This document shows positions 24,463-32,562 of a stretch of 64,000 nucleotides of DNA, one piece after another. Source of the DNA: UBA4782 sp034430215. Its GTDB lineage: Bacteria > Chloroflexota > Anaerolineae > Anaerolineales > Anaerolineaceae. Every line of letters starts with the position of its first letter. The stretch's first letter is position 1. Location of the stretch: the NCBI GenBank assembly GCA_034430215.1, contig DAOUFE010000028.1:1-64000 (forward strand), given 5' to 3'. Under the pieces are notes generated by a model. It was given only the letters and a program-made list of their open reading frames with translations. It was not told where the DNA came from and ran no database searches. The translations under genes were made by a program, and so were the position numbers.

Positions 24463-25476
24463 ACGCAATACATAGAAGAACTTACTAAAATCCATGCACA
24501 ATACCAGAATTACCTCCTGGCTTTGCCTAACGTGGTTGGTGTAGGGATTGGATATAAAAAGAAAGATGGAAGAACTCTTAACGAGCTATCTCTGGTGACG
24601 ATGGTTCGCAACAAAGTATCGACAACATCACTTTCGAAAGATGCCGTCATACCAGAAGCATTGGGTGGGGTAAAAACTGACGTAGTCGAAGTGGGACATC
24701 TTCGTGCTATGCAAACTGTACGAGATCGCTGGCGCCCCGCTGTGGGTGGGGTAAGTATTGGACATTACAAAATTACCACAGGCACATTAGGTTGTATCGT
24801 TTATGATTCACTTCAACATTCACCACGTATACTTTCTAACAATCATATTTTAGCCAACGGTAATTCATGCAGTCTTGGAGATCCCATTCTTCAACAAGGA
24901 AGATCAGATGGTGGAATACTGGGGAGAGATACTCTGGCATTATTGACGAAATTCATTCCAATAAAATATCTCAATTCCGAAGATCTCAAACCATTGCCTG
25001 ATTTCATTATTCGTTGGGGGATAAGATTATCGGATCTATTGAACAACACCGAATGGCGTGAATTTTTCGAAAGAAGAAGGCGCAAGACCAACCAGATCGA
25101 TGCCGCGCTTGCGAAACCATTGGATGCCAGCCTGGTCTCAGATGAAGTTATTTCCATTGGCACGCCGGATGGTATTCAAAAAGTCACCTTGGGAATGGAA
25201 GTACAGAAATGTGGACGTACCACAGGTCTGACAACGGGAACAATCGAGTTGATTAAAACCACTTTAATAGTCAGTTATGGTGATATACAAAACGCTCGCT
25301 TTGAAAACCAGATAGTATCTACCCCCATGTGCCAGGGTGGTGATTCTGGTTCGATTGTATTCGCCTCAAAATCAACTAAAGCAGTTGGATTGCTTTTCGC
25401 AGGCTCCACCCAGGCAACCATCTTCAATCCCATTGAGACGGTAATGAATACATTGGGAGTTACACTTACTCCTTGA
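24463..25476 (+). CDS. trypsin-like serine protease with a non-standard start codon
   Basis: The chymotrypsin-fold triad is visible: His in 'ILSNNHIL', Asp in QIDAALAKP and Ser in 'CQGGDSGSIVF' (H108, D193 and S275 counted from a TTG at 24523). The frame remains open upstream to 24454. The extra residues 'LTKIHAQYQNYLLALPNVVG' look like genuine protein and run directly into the conserved 'PNVVGVGIGYK'. No ATG or GTG exists in that stretch. AGGAG at 24452-24456 sits 6 nt before an ACG codon at 24463, which I take as the likely start (337 residues). TTG at 24523 is the fallback (317 residues). No signal peptide is seen, so the protease may be cytosolic. Confidence 0.7.
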   Translation, partial: TQYIEELTKIHAQYQNYLLALPNVVGVGIGYKKKDGRTLNELSLVTMVRNKVSTTSLSKDAVIPEALGGVKTDVVEVGHLRAMQTVRDRWRPAVGGVSIGHYKITTGTLGCIVYDSLQHSPRILSNNHILANGNSCSLGDPILQQGRSDGGILGRDTLALLTKFIPIKYLNSEDLKPLPDFIIRWGIRLSDLLNNTEWREFFERRRRKTNQIDAALAKPLDASLVSDEVISIGTPDGIQKVTLGMEVQKCGRTTGLTTGTIELIKTTLIVSYGDIQNARFENQIVSTPMCQGGDSGSIVFASKSTKAVGLLFAGSTQATIFNPIETVMNTLGVTLTP

Positions 25477-25481
25477 GACGT

Positions 25482-25510
25482 TTGACAGCAAAACCATTTC
25501 CCTCTACACT
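25482..25510 (+). promoter_or_regulatory. consensus-like promoter giving a leaderless transcript
   Basis: TTGACA (25482-25487), a 17-bp spacer, then TACACT (25505-25510). The ATG of the ComM-like gene begins 6 nt later, at the expected +1 position. It overlaps the region just after the protease stop codon. Confidence 0.8.
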
Positions 25511-25516
25511 AAATCC

Positions 25517-27043
25517 ATGTTAGCTCGCGTTTTTTCCTGCGCCGTCATCGGGTTGGACGGCGTCATCGTAGAAGTCGAGGTCGACACTGGTCAGGGTCTG
25601 CCAGGTATGACGATTGTAGGGTTACCTGATACTGCAGTACAGGAAAGTCGTGAGCGTGTTCAAGCTGCAATCAAGAACGCAGGGCTGGAATTTCCTCGAA
25701 AACGCGTTGTAGTCAATCTGGCTCCTGCCTCCGTACGCAAGGAAGGTCCTGCGTATGACCTACCTATTGCCATCGGCGTCATGGCAATGATGGGAGTCAT
25801 TCCACTACAAGCTCTCGAAAAAGTGTTGATCGTCGGTGAGCTATCACTGGACGGTACTGTACGTCATACGCGTGGAATACTCCCCATGGCAGCACTTGCC
25901 CGCGAAAATAATTTTGAGCAGATCATCGTTCCATCTGCAGATGCGAATGAGGCAGCCTTAATACCTGAATTAACAGTCATACCAGTACAGAATCTCTCTG
26001 AGTTGTACCTTCATTTGACCCACCAACAAATATTAACCCCTCACACAATCTCAAATACAGAAATTGCTGAACCATTCATCCAGACAGATTTCCAAGAGAT
26101 CAAAGGACAGGAGCATGTCAAGCGCGCTCTTGAGGTAGCAGCCGCAGGTGGACATAATGTATTGATGAGCGGCAGCCCTGGCTCTGGAAAAACTTTATTA
26201 GCTCGTGCCATGCCAGCCATCCTTCCTTCTCTCAGTATTGATGAAGCTCTGGATGTCACTCGCATCTATTCGGTGGCAGACCTGCTTCCGCAGGATACTC
26301 CCCTTATCCAATGGCGTCCATTTCGGGCACCTCATCATACAATCAGCCATGCAGGTCTGGTAGGAGGTGGAAACTGGCCTCATCCAGGTGAAGTCTCCCT
26401 GGCTCATCGCGGTGTGCTTTTCCTGGATGAACTTCCTGAATTTGGTCCGCGTGTCCTGGAAGTTTTACGACAGCCTATTGAAGACAAAGTAGTAACCATC
26501 TCCCGTGCACAGGGAACCCTTAGTTTTCCAGCCAATTTCATGTTGGTCGCTGCAATGAACCCCTGCCCGTGCGGTTTTTATGGCGATCCCACCCGCCCCT
26601 GCACCTGTGCAATGGGAACCATTCAGAAATACCAGAAACGTATATCAGGACCATTGTTGGACAGGATAGATATCCATATTCAAGTTCCCCGTGTGGAATA
26701 TGAAAAATTGAGTGAAAAACGGCTCGGTGAACCTTCTGCTGTGATCCGTCAGCGTGTAGAAGCTGCCCGGCAAAAACAACGCACAAGATTTATGGATGAA
26801 GATATATCTACTTTAGTCTGTAATGCAGATATGCGCCCGGCAGAGATTAGAAAATTTTGTGCTTTGGATGACGCAGGGAAGAATCTAATCAAATCAGCCA
26901 TGAGCCGGATGAACCTTACCGCCCGGGCATACCATAGAATTCTTAAACTTGCCCGTACTATCGCCGATCTGGCAGATGCCGACCAGATCAGTGTCACTCA
27001 CCTCGCTGAGGCTCTTCAATACCGCGCAAGAATGATGGACTAA
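25517..27043 (+). CDS. comM: YifB/ComM family AAA+ ATPase (magnesium-chelatase-like)
   Basis: The 508-residue protein has the N-terminal ChlI-like Lon-protease-fold domain ('VEVDTGQGLPGMTIVGLPD'). The AAA+ core carries Walker A 'SGSPGSGKTLLARAM' and Walker B 'GVLFLDELPEF'. A zinc-finger-like 'NPCPCGFYGDPTRPCTC' and the C-terminal Mg-chelatase domain complete the family plan. ComM is a branch-migration helicase used in natural transformation. No competence genes are adjacent. It is read from a strong promoter that leaves no room for a 5' leader. Confidence 0.92.
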   Translation: MLARVFSCAVIGLDGVIVEVEVDTGQGLPGMTIVGLPDTAVQESRERVQAAIKNAGLEFPRKRVVVNLAPASVRKEGPAYDLPIAIGVMAMMGVIPLQALEKVLIVGELSLDGTVRHTRGILPMAALARENNFEQIIVPSADANEAALIPELTVIPVQNLSELYLHLTHQQILTPHTISNTEIAEPFIQTDFQEIKGQEHVKRALEVAAAGGHNVLMSGSPGSGKTLLARAMPAILPSLSIDEALDVTRIYSVADLLPQDTPLIQWRPFRAPHHTISHAGLVGGGNWPHPGEVSLAHRGVLFLDELPEFGPRVLEVLRQPIEDKVVTISRAQGTLSFPANFMLVAAMNPCPCGFYGDPTRPCTCAMGTIQKYQKRISGPLLDRIDIHIQVPRVEYEKLSEKRLGEPSAVIRQRVEAARQKQRTRFMDEDISTLVCNADMRPAEIRKFCALDDAGKNLIKSAMSRMNLTARAYHRILKLARTIADLADADQISVTHLAEALQYRARMMD

Positions 27044-27396
27044 AAAACTATACGCGTAAATTCCGCGTAAATAATTATGATAAATTCGAATTCTTGTGCT
27101 ATACTATTAATTTAAATACTATAGAATCTCTCATTGCAAAACCCTGGGGTTTTCTTCGATCTGATTTTCACTGGTAATTTTATTGGTCTCATAGTTTCGG
27201 CTAAAAAATCTCATCATTAAAATATGATGGGATATATGAAAGCATAAGGAATTATGAGATCAAAATAATGTCAAATTGAGCGATTGACATTATTCAAAAA
27301 CCTGTTTCCCAAGGAGGTGATGCCTGAGTAAAAAGCGCAAACCAAGATTTCTAACTTTAACGAATATTTTGCCAAATTTTTATGGAGGAGCACGAA
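27044..27396 (+). promoter_or_regulatory. long structured leader of the oligopeptide operon
   Basis: An extended -10 (TGC plus TATACT, 27097-27105) would start transcription near 27112, about 285 nt before oppA. The leader then holds a GC-rich hairpin at 27138-27153 and an imperfect CATCAT/ATGATG hairpin near 27210-27235. A perfect 11-bp stem AATAATGTCAA/TTGACATTATT (27264-27274 with 27284-27294) follows. An AAGGAGGTGATG element at about 27312-27323 opens a 3-codon reading frame (Met-Pro-Glu-stop). The amount of structure suggests attenuation or RNA-level control. I recognise no known riboswitch. Confidence 0.5.
27138..27153 (+). terminator. terminator-like hairpin after comM, inside the opp leader
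   Basis: AAAACCC-TG-GGGTTTT, followed by CTTCG. It could end comM transcripts reading through. If the promoter at 27097 is real, it could also act as an attenuator. Confidence 0.5.
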
Positions 27397-29085
27397 ATGA
27401 GAACGAAATCTTTGTATGCATTACTCGCCGTTCTGGTAATGCTAAGTATGGTATTGACGTCATGTTCACCAAAAGCGACTGAATCCGCTACTGAACAACA
27501 ACCCGAAGAAACTGCTGTCGAAGCAACAGAAGCTGCAGAAGCAACTGAAGCAGCAGGTGTTCCCGATAGAGAATTTCTCTGGACACAGCCTTTACGCCAG
27601 GCAGTTGCTGCTGCCATAGATCGCGAAGTGATCGTTGATCGTGTCTTTGAAGGTCGAAACATCCCTGCGTATCACATGGTTCCTTCAGGTTATCCATATG
27701 CCACTGAACCCTTCCTTGATAAATATGGAACCCGTGACCTTGATTTAGCCATTGAGCTTGTAAAAAGCGAAGGTTATTCAGAAGAGAATCCCTTTACATT
27801 TACTTTATACTATCCACCGGAACATTACGGTACAACCACAGCCGATGTAATGCAGGTGGTAAAGGAACAGCTTGAAGAGACCGGTGTTATGAAGGTCGAA
27901 CTCCAGAGCATGAACTGGGCTGAATATGTTGACGCCTTTGTTGCTGGTGAGCTGCCTTTCTTCATCTTGGGTTGGTTCCCCGATTTTGCTGACCCTGATA
28001 CCTGGCTTTCTCCTTTTGCTACATGCCTGTCATCACCTGATAATGGCGTGTTCTATTGCAATGAAGAAATGGATGCACTTCTGCTTGATGCAGCCTCTGC
28101 TTCTGATCCTGAACAACGACAGGAGCTTTACAACCAGGTTGGTGAACTTTACGCCGAAGATGTCCCAACCATTCCATTATTCTGGGAGCCTGAATTTATC
28201 ACCTACCGTACAGGTGTCCAGGGTGTAGCTATTGGTGCACCATTTGAATTCAACTACAACGTTCTTTCCTTTGGTCCTGACGCCCAACCTGCTTCTGGCA
28301 GCACGGATACCATCATCATCGGAACGACTGATGAGGTCAATAGCCTGGATCCACAGGATGCATATGCAACCCATGACTGGGAAATCCTCAAGAACACCAA
28401 CATGGCATTGTTATCCTACACTCCTGGCACCTCTGAACTCGTTCCTGGTGCAGCAGCTGAATTACCGCAGGTCAGTGAAGATGGCAAGACATACACCTTC
28501 AAACTGAAAGAGGGTCTGAAATTCGCAGATGGCACTCCTGTGACTGCACAAACTTATGTTGATTCCTGGAACCGCCTTAACACGCTGGAAGGACAGGTTT
28601 CTGGATTAATCCAGCTTTACGTTGAAAGTGTAGAAGCAATTGACGAATTAACAGTTGCCTACCATTTGAAAGCATCCTTCGGGTTCTTCCCCGCTGTGGC
28701 TGCTACTGCTCCATTCATTCCTGCCAACCCTGCTGATTTCACTGCAGACGCGATCAACCAGTTCCCGACCAAGATCGATGGAATTGGCCCTTACCGCATG
28801 GTCTCTCATGAAGTTGGACAACAAATGGTTTTGGAAGCCAATCCAGAATACCTGGGTGAAGCTCCTGCGATCAAGAATGTCATCATTCGCTATTTTGCAG
28901 ATCCAACGACCATGTCTAACGCAATTGAAAAAGGTGAAATCGACATTGCCTGGCGTACGCTTGGTCCTGTTGAAGCAGTACGTCTGCAGAGTGTACAAGG
29001 TGTAACAGTTCAGGTTGTGGACGCTCCTGCTCTGCGATATATGGTCTTCAATCATCAATACCCCTATAAGGCAGAGGGTGAATAA
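27397..29085 (+). CDS. circularly permuted oligopeptide-binding lipoprotein (SBP family 5)
   Basis: The 562-residue lipoprotein has a signal ending in the lipobox LTSC (Cys23) and an Ala/Glu/Thr-rich spacer (about 26-54). The two halves of a family-5 peptide-binding protein then appear in reversed order. Residues about 55-292 are the usual C-terminal half: they open 'LRQAVAAAIDREVIVDRVFE', contain 'DVMQVVKEQLEETGVMKVEL', and end 'FEFNYNVLSF'. After the linker GPDAQPASG, residues about 303-562 are the usual N-terminal half, from 'TDTIIIGTTDEVNSLDPQDA' through 'YTFKLKEGLKFADGTPV' to 'YMVFNHQYPYKAEGE'. In ordinary relatives FNH.. runs straight on into ..RQA..AAIDR. The ORF is unbroken, with GGAGG 8 nt before the ATG at 27397. 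Both termini of the normal fold lie in the same lobe, so the fold should be preserved. It heads a complete permease/ATPase operon. Confidence 0.85.
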   Translation: MRTKSLYALLAVLVMLSMVLTSCSPKATESATEQQPEETAVEATEAAEATEAAGVPDREFLWTQPLRQAVAAAIDREVIVDRVFEGRNIPAYHMVPSGYPYATEPFLDKYGTRDLDLAIELVKSEGYSEENPFTFTLYYPPEHYGTTTADVMQVVKEQLEETGVMKVELQSMNWAEYVDAFVAGELPFFILGWFPDFADPDTWLSPFATCLSSPDNGVFYCNEEMDALLLDAASASDPEQRQELYNQVGELYAEDVPTIPLFWEPEFITYRTGVQGVAIGAPFEFNYNVLSFGPDAQPASGSTDTIIIGTTDEVNSLDPQDAYATHDWEILKNTNMALLSYTPGTSELVPGAAAELPQVSEDGKTYTFKLKEGLKFADGTPVTAQTYVDSWNRLNTLEGQVSGLIQLYVESVEAIDELTVAYHLKASFGFFPAVAATAPFIPANPADFTADAINQFPTKIDGIGPYRMVSHEVGQQMVLEANPEYLGEAPAIKNVIIRYFADPTTMSNAIEKGEIDIAWRTLGPVEAVRLQSVQGVTVQVVDAPALRYMVFNHQYPYKAEGE

Positions 29086-29178
29086 ACCCTGATAGTAGTT
29101 ATCGAAAAGGTTAACCTGAGAGTATTCCCTCCCAAAATACAGGTAAAGCTCGGGTGACCTGAATACAATACAAAGTTT

Positions 29179-29205
29179 GGGGGCATGGATAAAAACCATG
29201 CCCCC
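29179..29205 (+). terminator. stem-loop between binding-protein and permease genes
   Basis: GGGGGCATGG and CCATGCCCCC form a perfect 10-bp stem around ATAAAAA. No T-tract follows. Such intercistronic hairpins usually stabilise the upstream mRNA or partly terminate, giving more binding protein than permease. Confidence 0.7.
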
Positions 29206-29237
29206 GAAAAGTGCTTATCTATTTCGGAGTCTTCTAT

Positions 29238-30260
29238 ATGTCTGCTTCTTTACGAAGATTCATTATCACTCGTGTGTTGTTAACGATTCCCATGGTGTTG
29301 ATTCTTGTGACGATGATCTTTTTTATCATGAGAATTCTTCCCGGCGATCCAATTCGCTCTCAATTAGGCCCGAGAGTAAGCGAAGAGCAGGCAAACCAGT
29401 TGCGAGAGCGGCTCGGTTTAAATCGTCCACTATATGTGCAATATTTTGATTTTCTCTGGGATATGGTGACCCTAAATTTCGGGACTGCTCTTACACAAGG
29501 AGAACGACCCATTCTTGATGAACTGGGAGAACGTCTTCCTGCAACAATCGAATTAACGATCCCTGCGATCATAATCACTGCAGCAATCGGTATTTATTCT
29601 GGCGCTTATGCTGCCAAGAACCGGAAAAAGCCTGTTGATTATGTGATTCGATTGTTGAGCATTGTGGCTTATTCCATTCCTGTATTTTTTATGGGGCTTA
29701 TTTTCCAAATTCTTTTTTCTGTTCGGCTACCGATCTTTCCGCTTGCTGGTCGGATGGATACCTTGTTATTAACCAGTTTTCAAACCCAGACTAATTTTTA
29801 TGTCATCGATGCTATTCTTGCCAAAAATTGGCCTGCTCTTGGCTCAGCTTTGATGCATCTCGTTCTACCCTCGGTTACTTTAGGTTTGGCATTGTCTGGT
29901 GTATTTGTGCGTTTGACCCGTGTGAATATGATCGAAATGCTTCAATCAGATTTCATTATTGCGGGAAGAGCACGAGGTTTACCGGAAAGAAGATTGGCAT
30001 ATAAACATGCACTTAGAAATACCTTCATTCCAATTTTAACTTTGCTGGGTTTACAGTTTGCCATTCTTTTAGCGGGTGCAGTCCTCACAGAAACCACATT
30101 CTCCTGGCCAGGTGTGGGGCGCTATCTGGTTGAACGTATTCAATTAAGAGACTATACAGCAGTACAGGCAACCATTGCAATTTTTGCATTATTTGTTGCC
30201 TTTGTGAGTCTTCTGATGGACATCCTCTATGCATTTATTGATCCACGTATCCGTTATTAA
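29238..30260 (+). CDS. dppB: oligopeptide ABC transporter permease (OppB/DppB type)
   Basis: The 340-residue protein has six membrane helices. It carries the N-terminal 'MRILPGDPIR' and 'LRERLGLNRPLYVQYFDFL' landmarks of DppB-type permeases and the EAA loop 'IAGRARGLPERRLAYKHALR'. It pairs with the DppC-type permease to form the channel. The frame is open from a GTG at 29211. The ATG at 29238 is chosen because GGAG lies 8 nt in front and family members start here. It is separated from oppA by 150 bp with a hairpin. Confidence 0.92.
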   Translation: MSASLRRFIITRVLLTIPMVLILVTMIFFIMRILPGDPIRSQLGPRVSEEQANQLRERLGLNRPLYVQYFDFLWDMVTLNFGTALTQGERPILDELGERLPATIELTIPAIIITAAIGIYSGAYAAKNRKKPVDYVIRLLSIVAYSIPVFFMGLIFQILFSVRLPIFPLAGRMDTLLLTSFQTQTNFYVIDAILAKNWPALGSALMHLVLPSVTLGLALSGVFVRLTRVNMIEMLQSDFIIAGRARGLPERRLAYKHALRNTFIPILTLLGLQFAILLAGAVLTETTFSWPGVGRYLVERIQLRDYTAVQATIAIFALFVAFVSLLMDILYAFIDPRIRY

Positions 30261-30290
30261 GATATCGTTGATAATTTTGAGAGAAAATCT

Positions 30291-31544
30291 ATGAAACATG
30301 AAAAAGAAACTACATCACCATCAGCCGAAGTTCCGGAATGGATGCTTGATCTTGACCGTGTGGGATTTGTCCGACGGTTGTTTCTATCTAGAAAATGGTA
30401 TGGAGGAGATTGGTGGTTTGTTGCAATCAGTGCAGTTCTTCTTCTTTTTGTCATTATTGTCGGAGTTTTTCCACAATGGTTTGCGCCATATGATCCAAGG
30501 GCTGAAGTTGGGCCTTCTTTGCTGGAACCAGGAGAACCGCCTTCTGAATATGTTCTTGTTGCAAAAATAGAAAAAGGGGAGATCACCCTTGTTGATATTG
30601 CGAATAAATCCAATAACGTTGGTTTTATTATTGGTAGTCCTGCCAGTCAGGCAGTACGCGAAGTGCTCGATGAATTGAATGAGAGTGCACCTGCGGGAGT
30701 ACGTTATCAACCTCGGCAGCGGCGGTATGAAACCCTGGAAGAAGGCCTGGCAGCCTTGACAGAGGGAAAATTGGATGGATTTGTCGTTTCACCTGATGAA
30801 CTTGGAGATTCGTTGAATGCATACCCAGACCTCCAGATAGCGGGAACACTTCGTGAACAGGGTAGTTCTGGTTTTGTCATGGGTACCAATCAGATTGGGC
30901 AGGATGTTTTTAGCAGGATCATATGGGGAACACGGATCGCTTTGATAGTTGGCCTTAGTTCCGCATTGATTTCCTTCCTTTTTGGTGTTCCCCTGGGGCT
31001 TTTCAGTGGTTTTATTGGTGGCCCACTTGACAGAATCCTCACTTTACTGATGGATAGCCTGTACTCTTTCCCAGGGTTGATCCTGGCGATCACCATTGCT
31101 GCAGTATTGGGACCAGGTATCGGCAATATTATTGTTTCGATCGCTGTGCTTTATATTCCTACTTATTACAGGATCGTGCGCGGTCAGACACTCCAGGTTA
31201 AAGAGGAGCTGTACGTTGAAGCAGCACGAAGCCTGGGCACAAGTTGGTTCACCATCTTGGTTAAATATATCTTCCCAAATGTGATCCCCTCCGTCGTGAT
31301 CATTTTTTCAGTCAATGTGGGTGATGCGATCCTGACTGAGGCAGGATTGAGCTTCCTTGGATTTGGTTTACCTCCAGACACACCCGATTGGGGCATCGAC
31401 CTTGCTCGTGGACAGGATTATGTTCGCCGGGCATGGTGGCTGATCACTTTCCCCGGTCTGATGGTGACAATGGTTACACTTTCCTTCAGTATGCTGGGCG
31501 AAAGTCTCTCAGAGATCCTGAATCCTCGCCTTGCGGAGCAGTAA
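30291..31544 (+). CDS. dppC: DppC-type permease with a large binding-lobe-like insertion in its first external loop
   Basis: This 417-residue permease is about 120 residues longer than usual. TM1 is at about 42-62. The conserved MGTNQIGQDVFSRIIWG only resumes at about 197, where ordinary DppC has a short loop. The EAA loop 'YVEAARSLGTSWFTILVKYI' and the C-terminal 'LGFGLPPDTPDWG' are normal. The inserted residues (about 71-193, bases 30501-30869) include 'VGFIIGSPASQAVREVL', 'YETLEEGLAALTEGKLDGFV' and 'YPDLQIAG'. They read like one lobe of a type-2 periplasmic binding protein (SBP family 3). The domain would lie outside the membrane, next to the substrate entrance. Confidence 0.85.
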   Translation: MKHEKETTSPSAEVPEWMLDLDRVGFVRRLFLSRKWYGGDWWFVAISAVLLLFVIIVGVFPQWFAPYDPRAEVGPSLLEPGEPPSEYVLVAKIEKGEITLVDIANKSNNVGFIIGSPASQAVREVLDELNESAPAGVRYQPRQRRYETLEEGLAALTEGKLDGFVVSPDELGDSLNAYPDLQIAGTLREQGSSGFVMGTNQIGQDVFSRIIWGTRIALIVGLSSALISFLFGVPLGLFSGFIGGPLDRILTLLMDSLYSFPGLILAITIAAVLGPGIGNIIVSIAVLYIPTYYRIVRGQTLQVKEELYVEAARSLGTSWFTILVKYIFPNVIPSVVIIFSVNVGDAILTEAGLSFLGFGLPPDTPDWGIDLARGQDYVRRAWWLITFPGLMVTMVTLSFSMLGESLSEILNPRLAEQ

Positions 31545-31548
31545 TCTT

Positions 31549-32562
31549 ATGAACGAAAAACAAGTGTTGATGCAAGTAAAAGATTTATCGGTGACTTATG
31601 AAACCCGCCTTGGACCCGTTAGTGCGGTCGATGGGATCACTTTTGATATTTACCGTGGAGAAATTCTCGGTCTGGTTGGCGAGAGCGGTTGCGGAAAAAG
31701 CACAATGGGAAAAGCCCTGATGCGTATGATTCAGCCACCAGGATGGATCAGCAAAGGTCAGCTTATCTTTGAGGGCGAAGATATCATGACCTATGATAGA
31801 AACAAGATGCGGGATTTTCGAGGTCGTAAGGTAAGCATGATCTTTCAAGATCCCATGACTTCTCTCAACCCTGTGCAGAGGGTGGATCAGCACATTGTAG
31901 AAGCCATCCAGGTGCATGAGCCAAAAACAAATGTTGAAACAGCATTGGAGCGAGCTAAAACCTTGATGGAGCGGCTCGGAATCCAAAAAGAAAGGATGTC
32001 AAATTATCCTCACCAGCTTTCGGGTGGGATGCGCCAGCGCGTGATGGTTGGCTTGGGTTTGGTTCTCAATGCAAATTTGATTGTTGCGGATGAAGCAACT
32101 ACATCATTGGATGTGATCGTTGAAGCAAAACTGGTCGATCAATTAAAAGAAATTCGTGATGAATTTGGAGTGTCGCTATTAGTCATCACCCACAACATTG
32201 CACTGGTTGCTGAATTATGCGATCGGGTAGCAGTGATGTATGCAGGTCATATTGTTGAATTAGGACCAATAGAGGAAATCTTTGACAATCCACTTCATCC
32301 TTATACAAAAGGGTTGCTTCTATCCGTCCCAAATATTAAACTGGATGAAAGGGAAGAACTATTCAAAATGGCAGGAGAACCGCCAAACCTGACCCACCCT
32401 CCCCTCGGCTGTCGTTTTCATCCTCGTTGTCCAAAAGCAACCTCAATTTGTAAGGAAAAAGAACCAGAATTTCAAGAGATCACTCCTGGTCGATTCGTGA
32501 AATGTTGGTTGGTTCAAGATCTCCAGGCAAAAGGAATAGAAAAGGTCAAGGTGATCAAATGA
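31549..32562 (+). CDS. dppD: oligopeptide ABC transporter ATP-binding protein (DppD type)
   Basis: The 337-residue ATPase has Walker A GESGCGKST, signature 'LSGGMRQRVMVGLGL' and the switch histidine in 'VITHN'. The C-terminal oligopeptide-transporter domain has the cysteine motif 'GCRFHPRCPKATSIC', which in relatives can bind an Fe-S cluster. The Walker B/D-loop reads 'VADEATTSLDV', with Ala where Pro is usual after the catalytic Glu. The frame extends upstream to 31531, overlapping dppC, but GGAG 10 nt before 31549 supports the later ATG. The stop overlaps the next start (ATGA). Confidence 0.92.
   Translation: MNEKQVLMQVKDLSVTYETRLGPVSAVDGITFDIYRGEILGLVGESGCGKSTMGKALMRMIQPPGWISKGQLIFEGEDIMTYDRNKMRDFRGRKVSMIFQDPMTSLNPVQRVDQHIVEAIQVHEPKTNVETALERAKTLMERLGIQKERMSNYPHQLSGGMRQRVMVGLGLVLNANLIVADEATTSLDVIVEAKLVDQLKEIRDEFGVSLLVITHNIALVAELCDRVAVMYAGHIVELGPIEEIFDNPLHPYTKGLLLSVPNIKLDEREELFKMAGEPPNLTHPPLGCRFHPRCPKATSICKEKEPEFQEITPGRFVKCWLVQDLQAKGIEKVKVIK

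Noticed and set aside
27382..29085. Treating the binding-protein gene as two broken pseudogene fragments or a frameshifted duplicate
   Set aside because: The frame is continuous, the two halves do not overlap in homology, and together they give one complete domain with signal peptide and lipobox.
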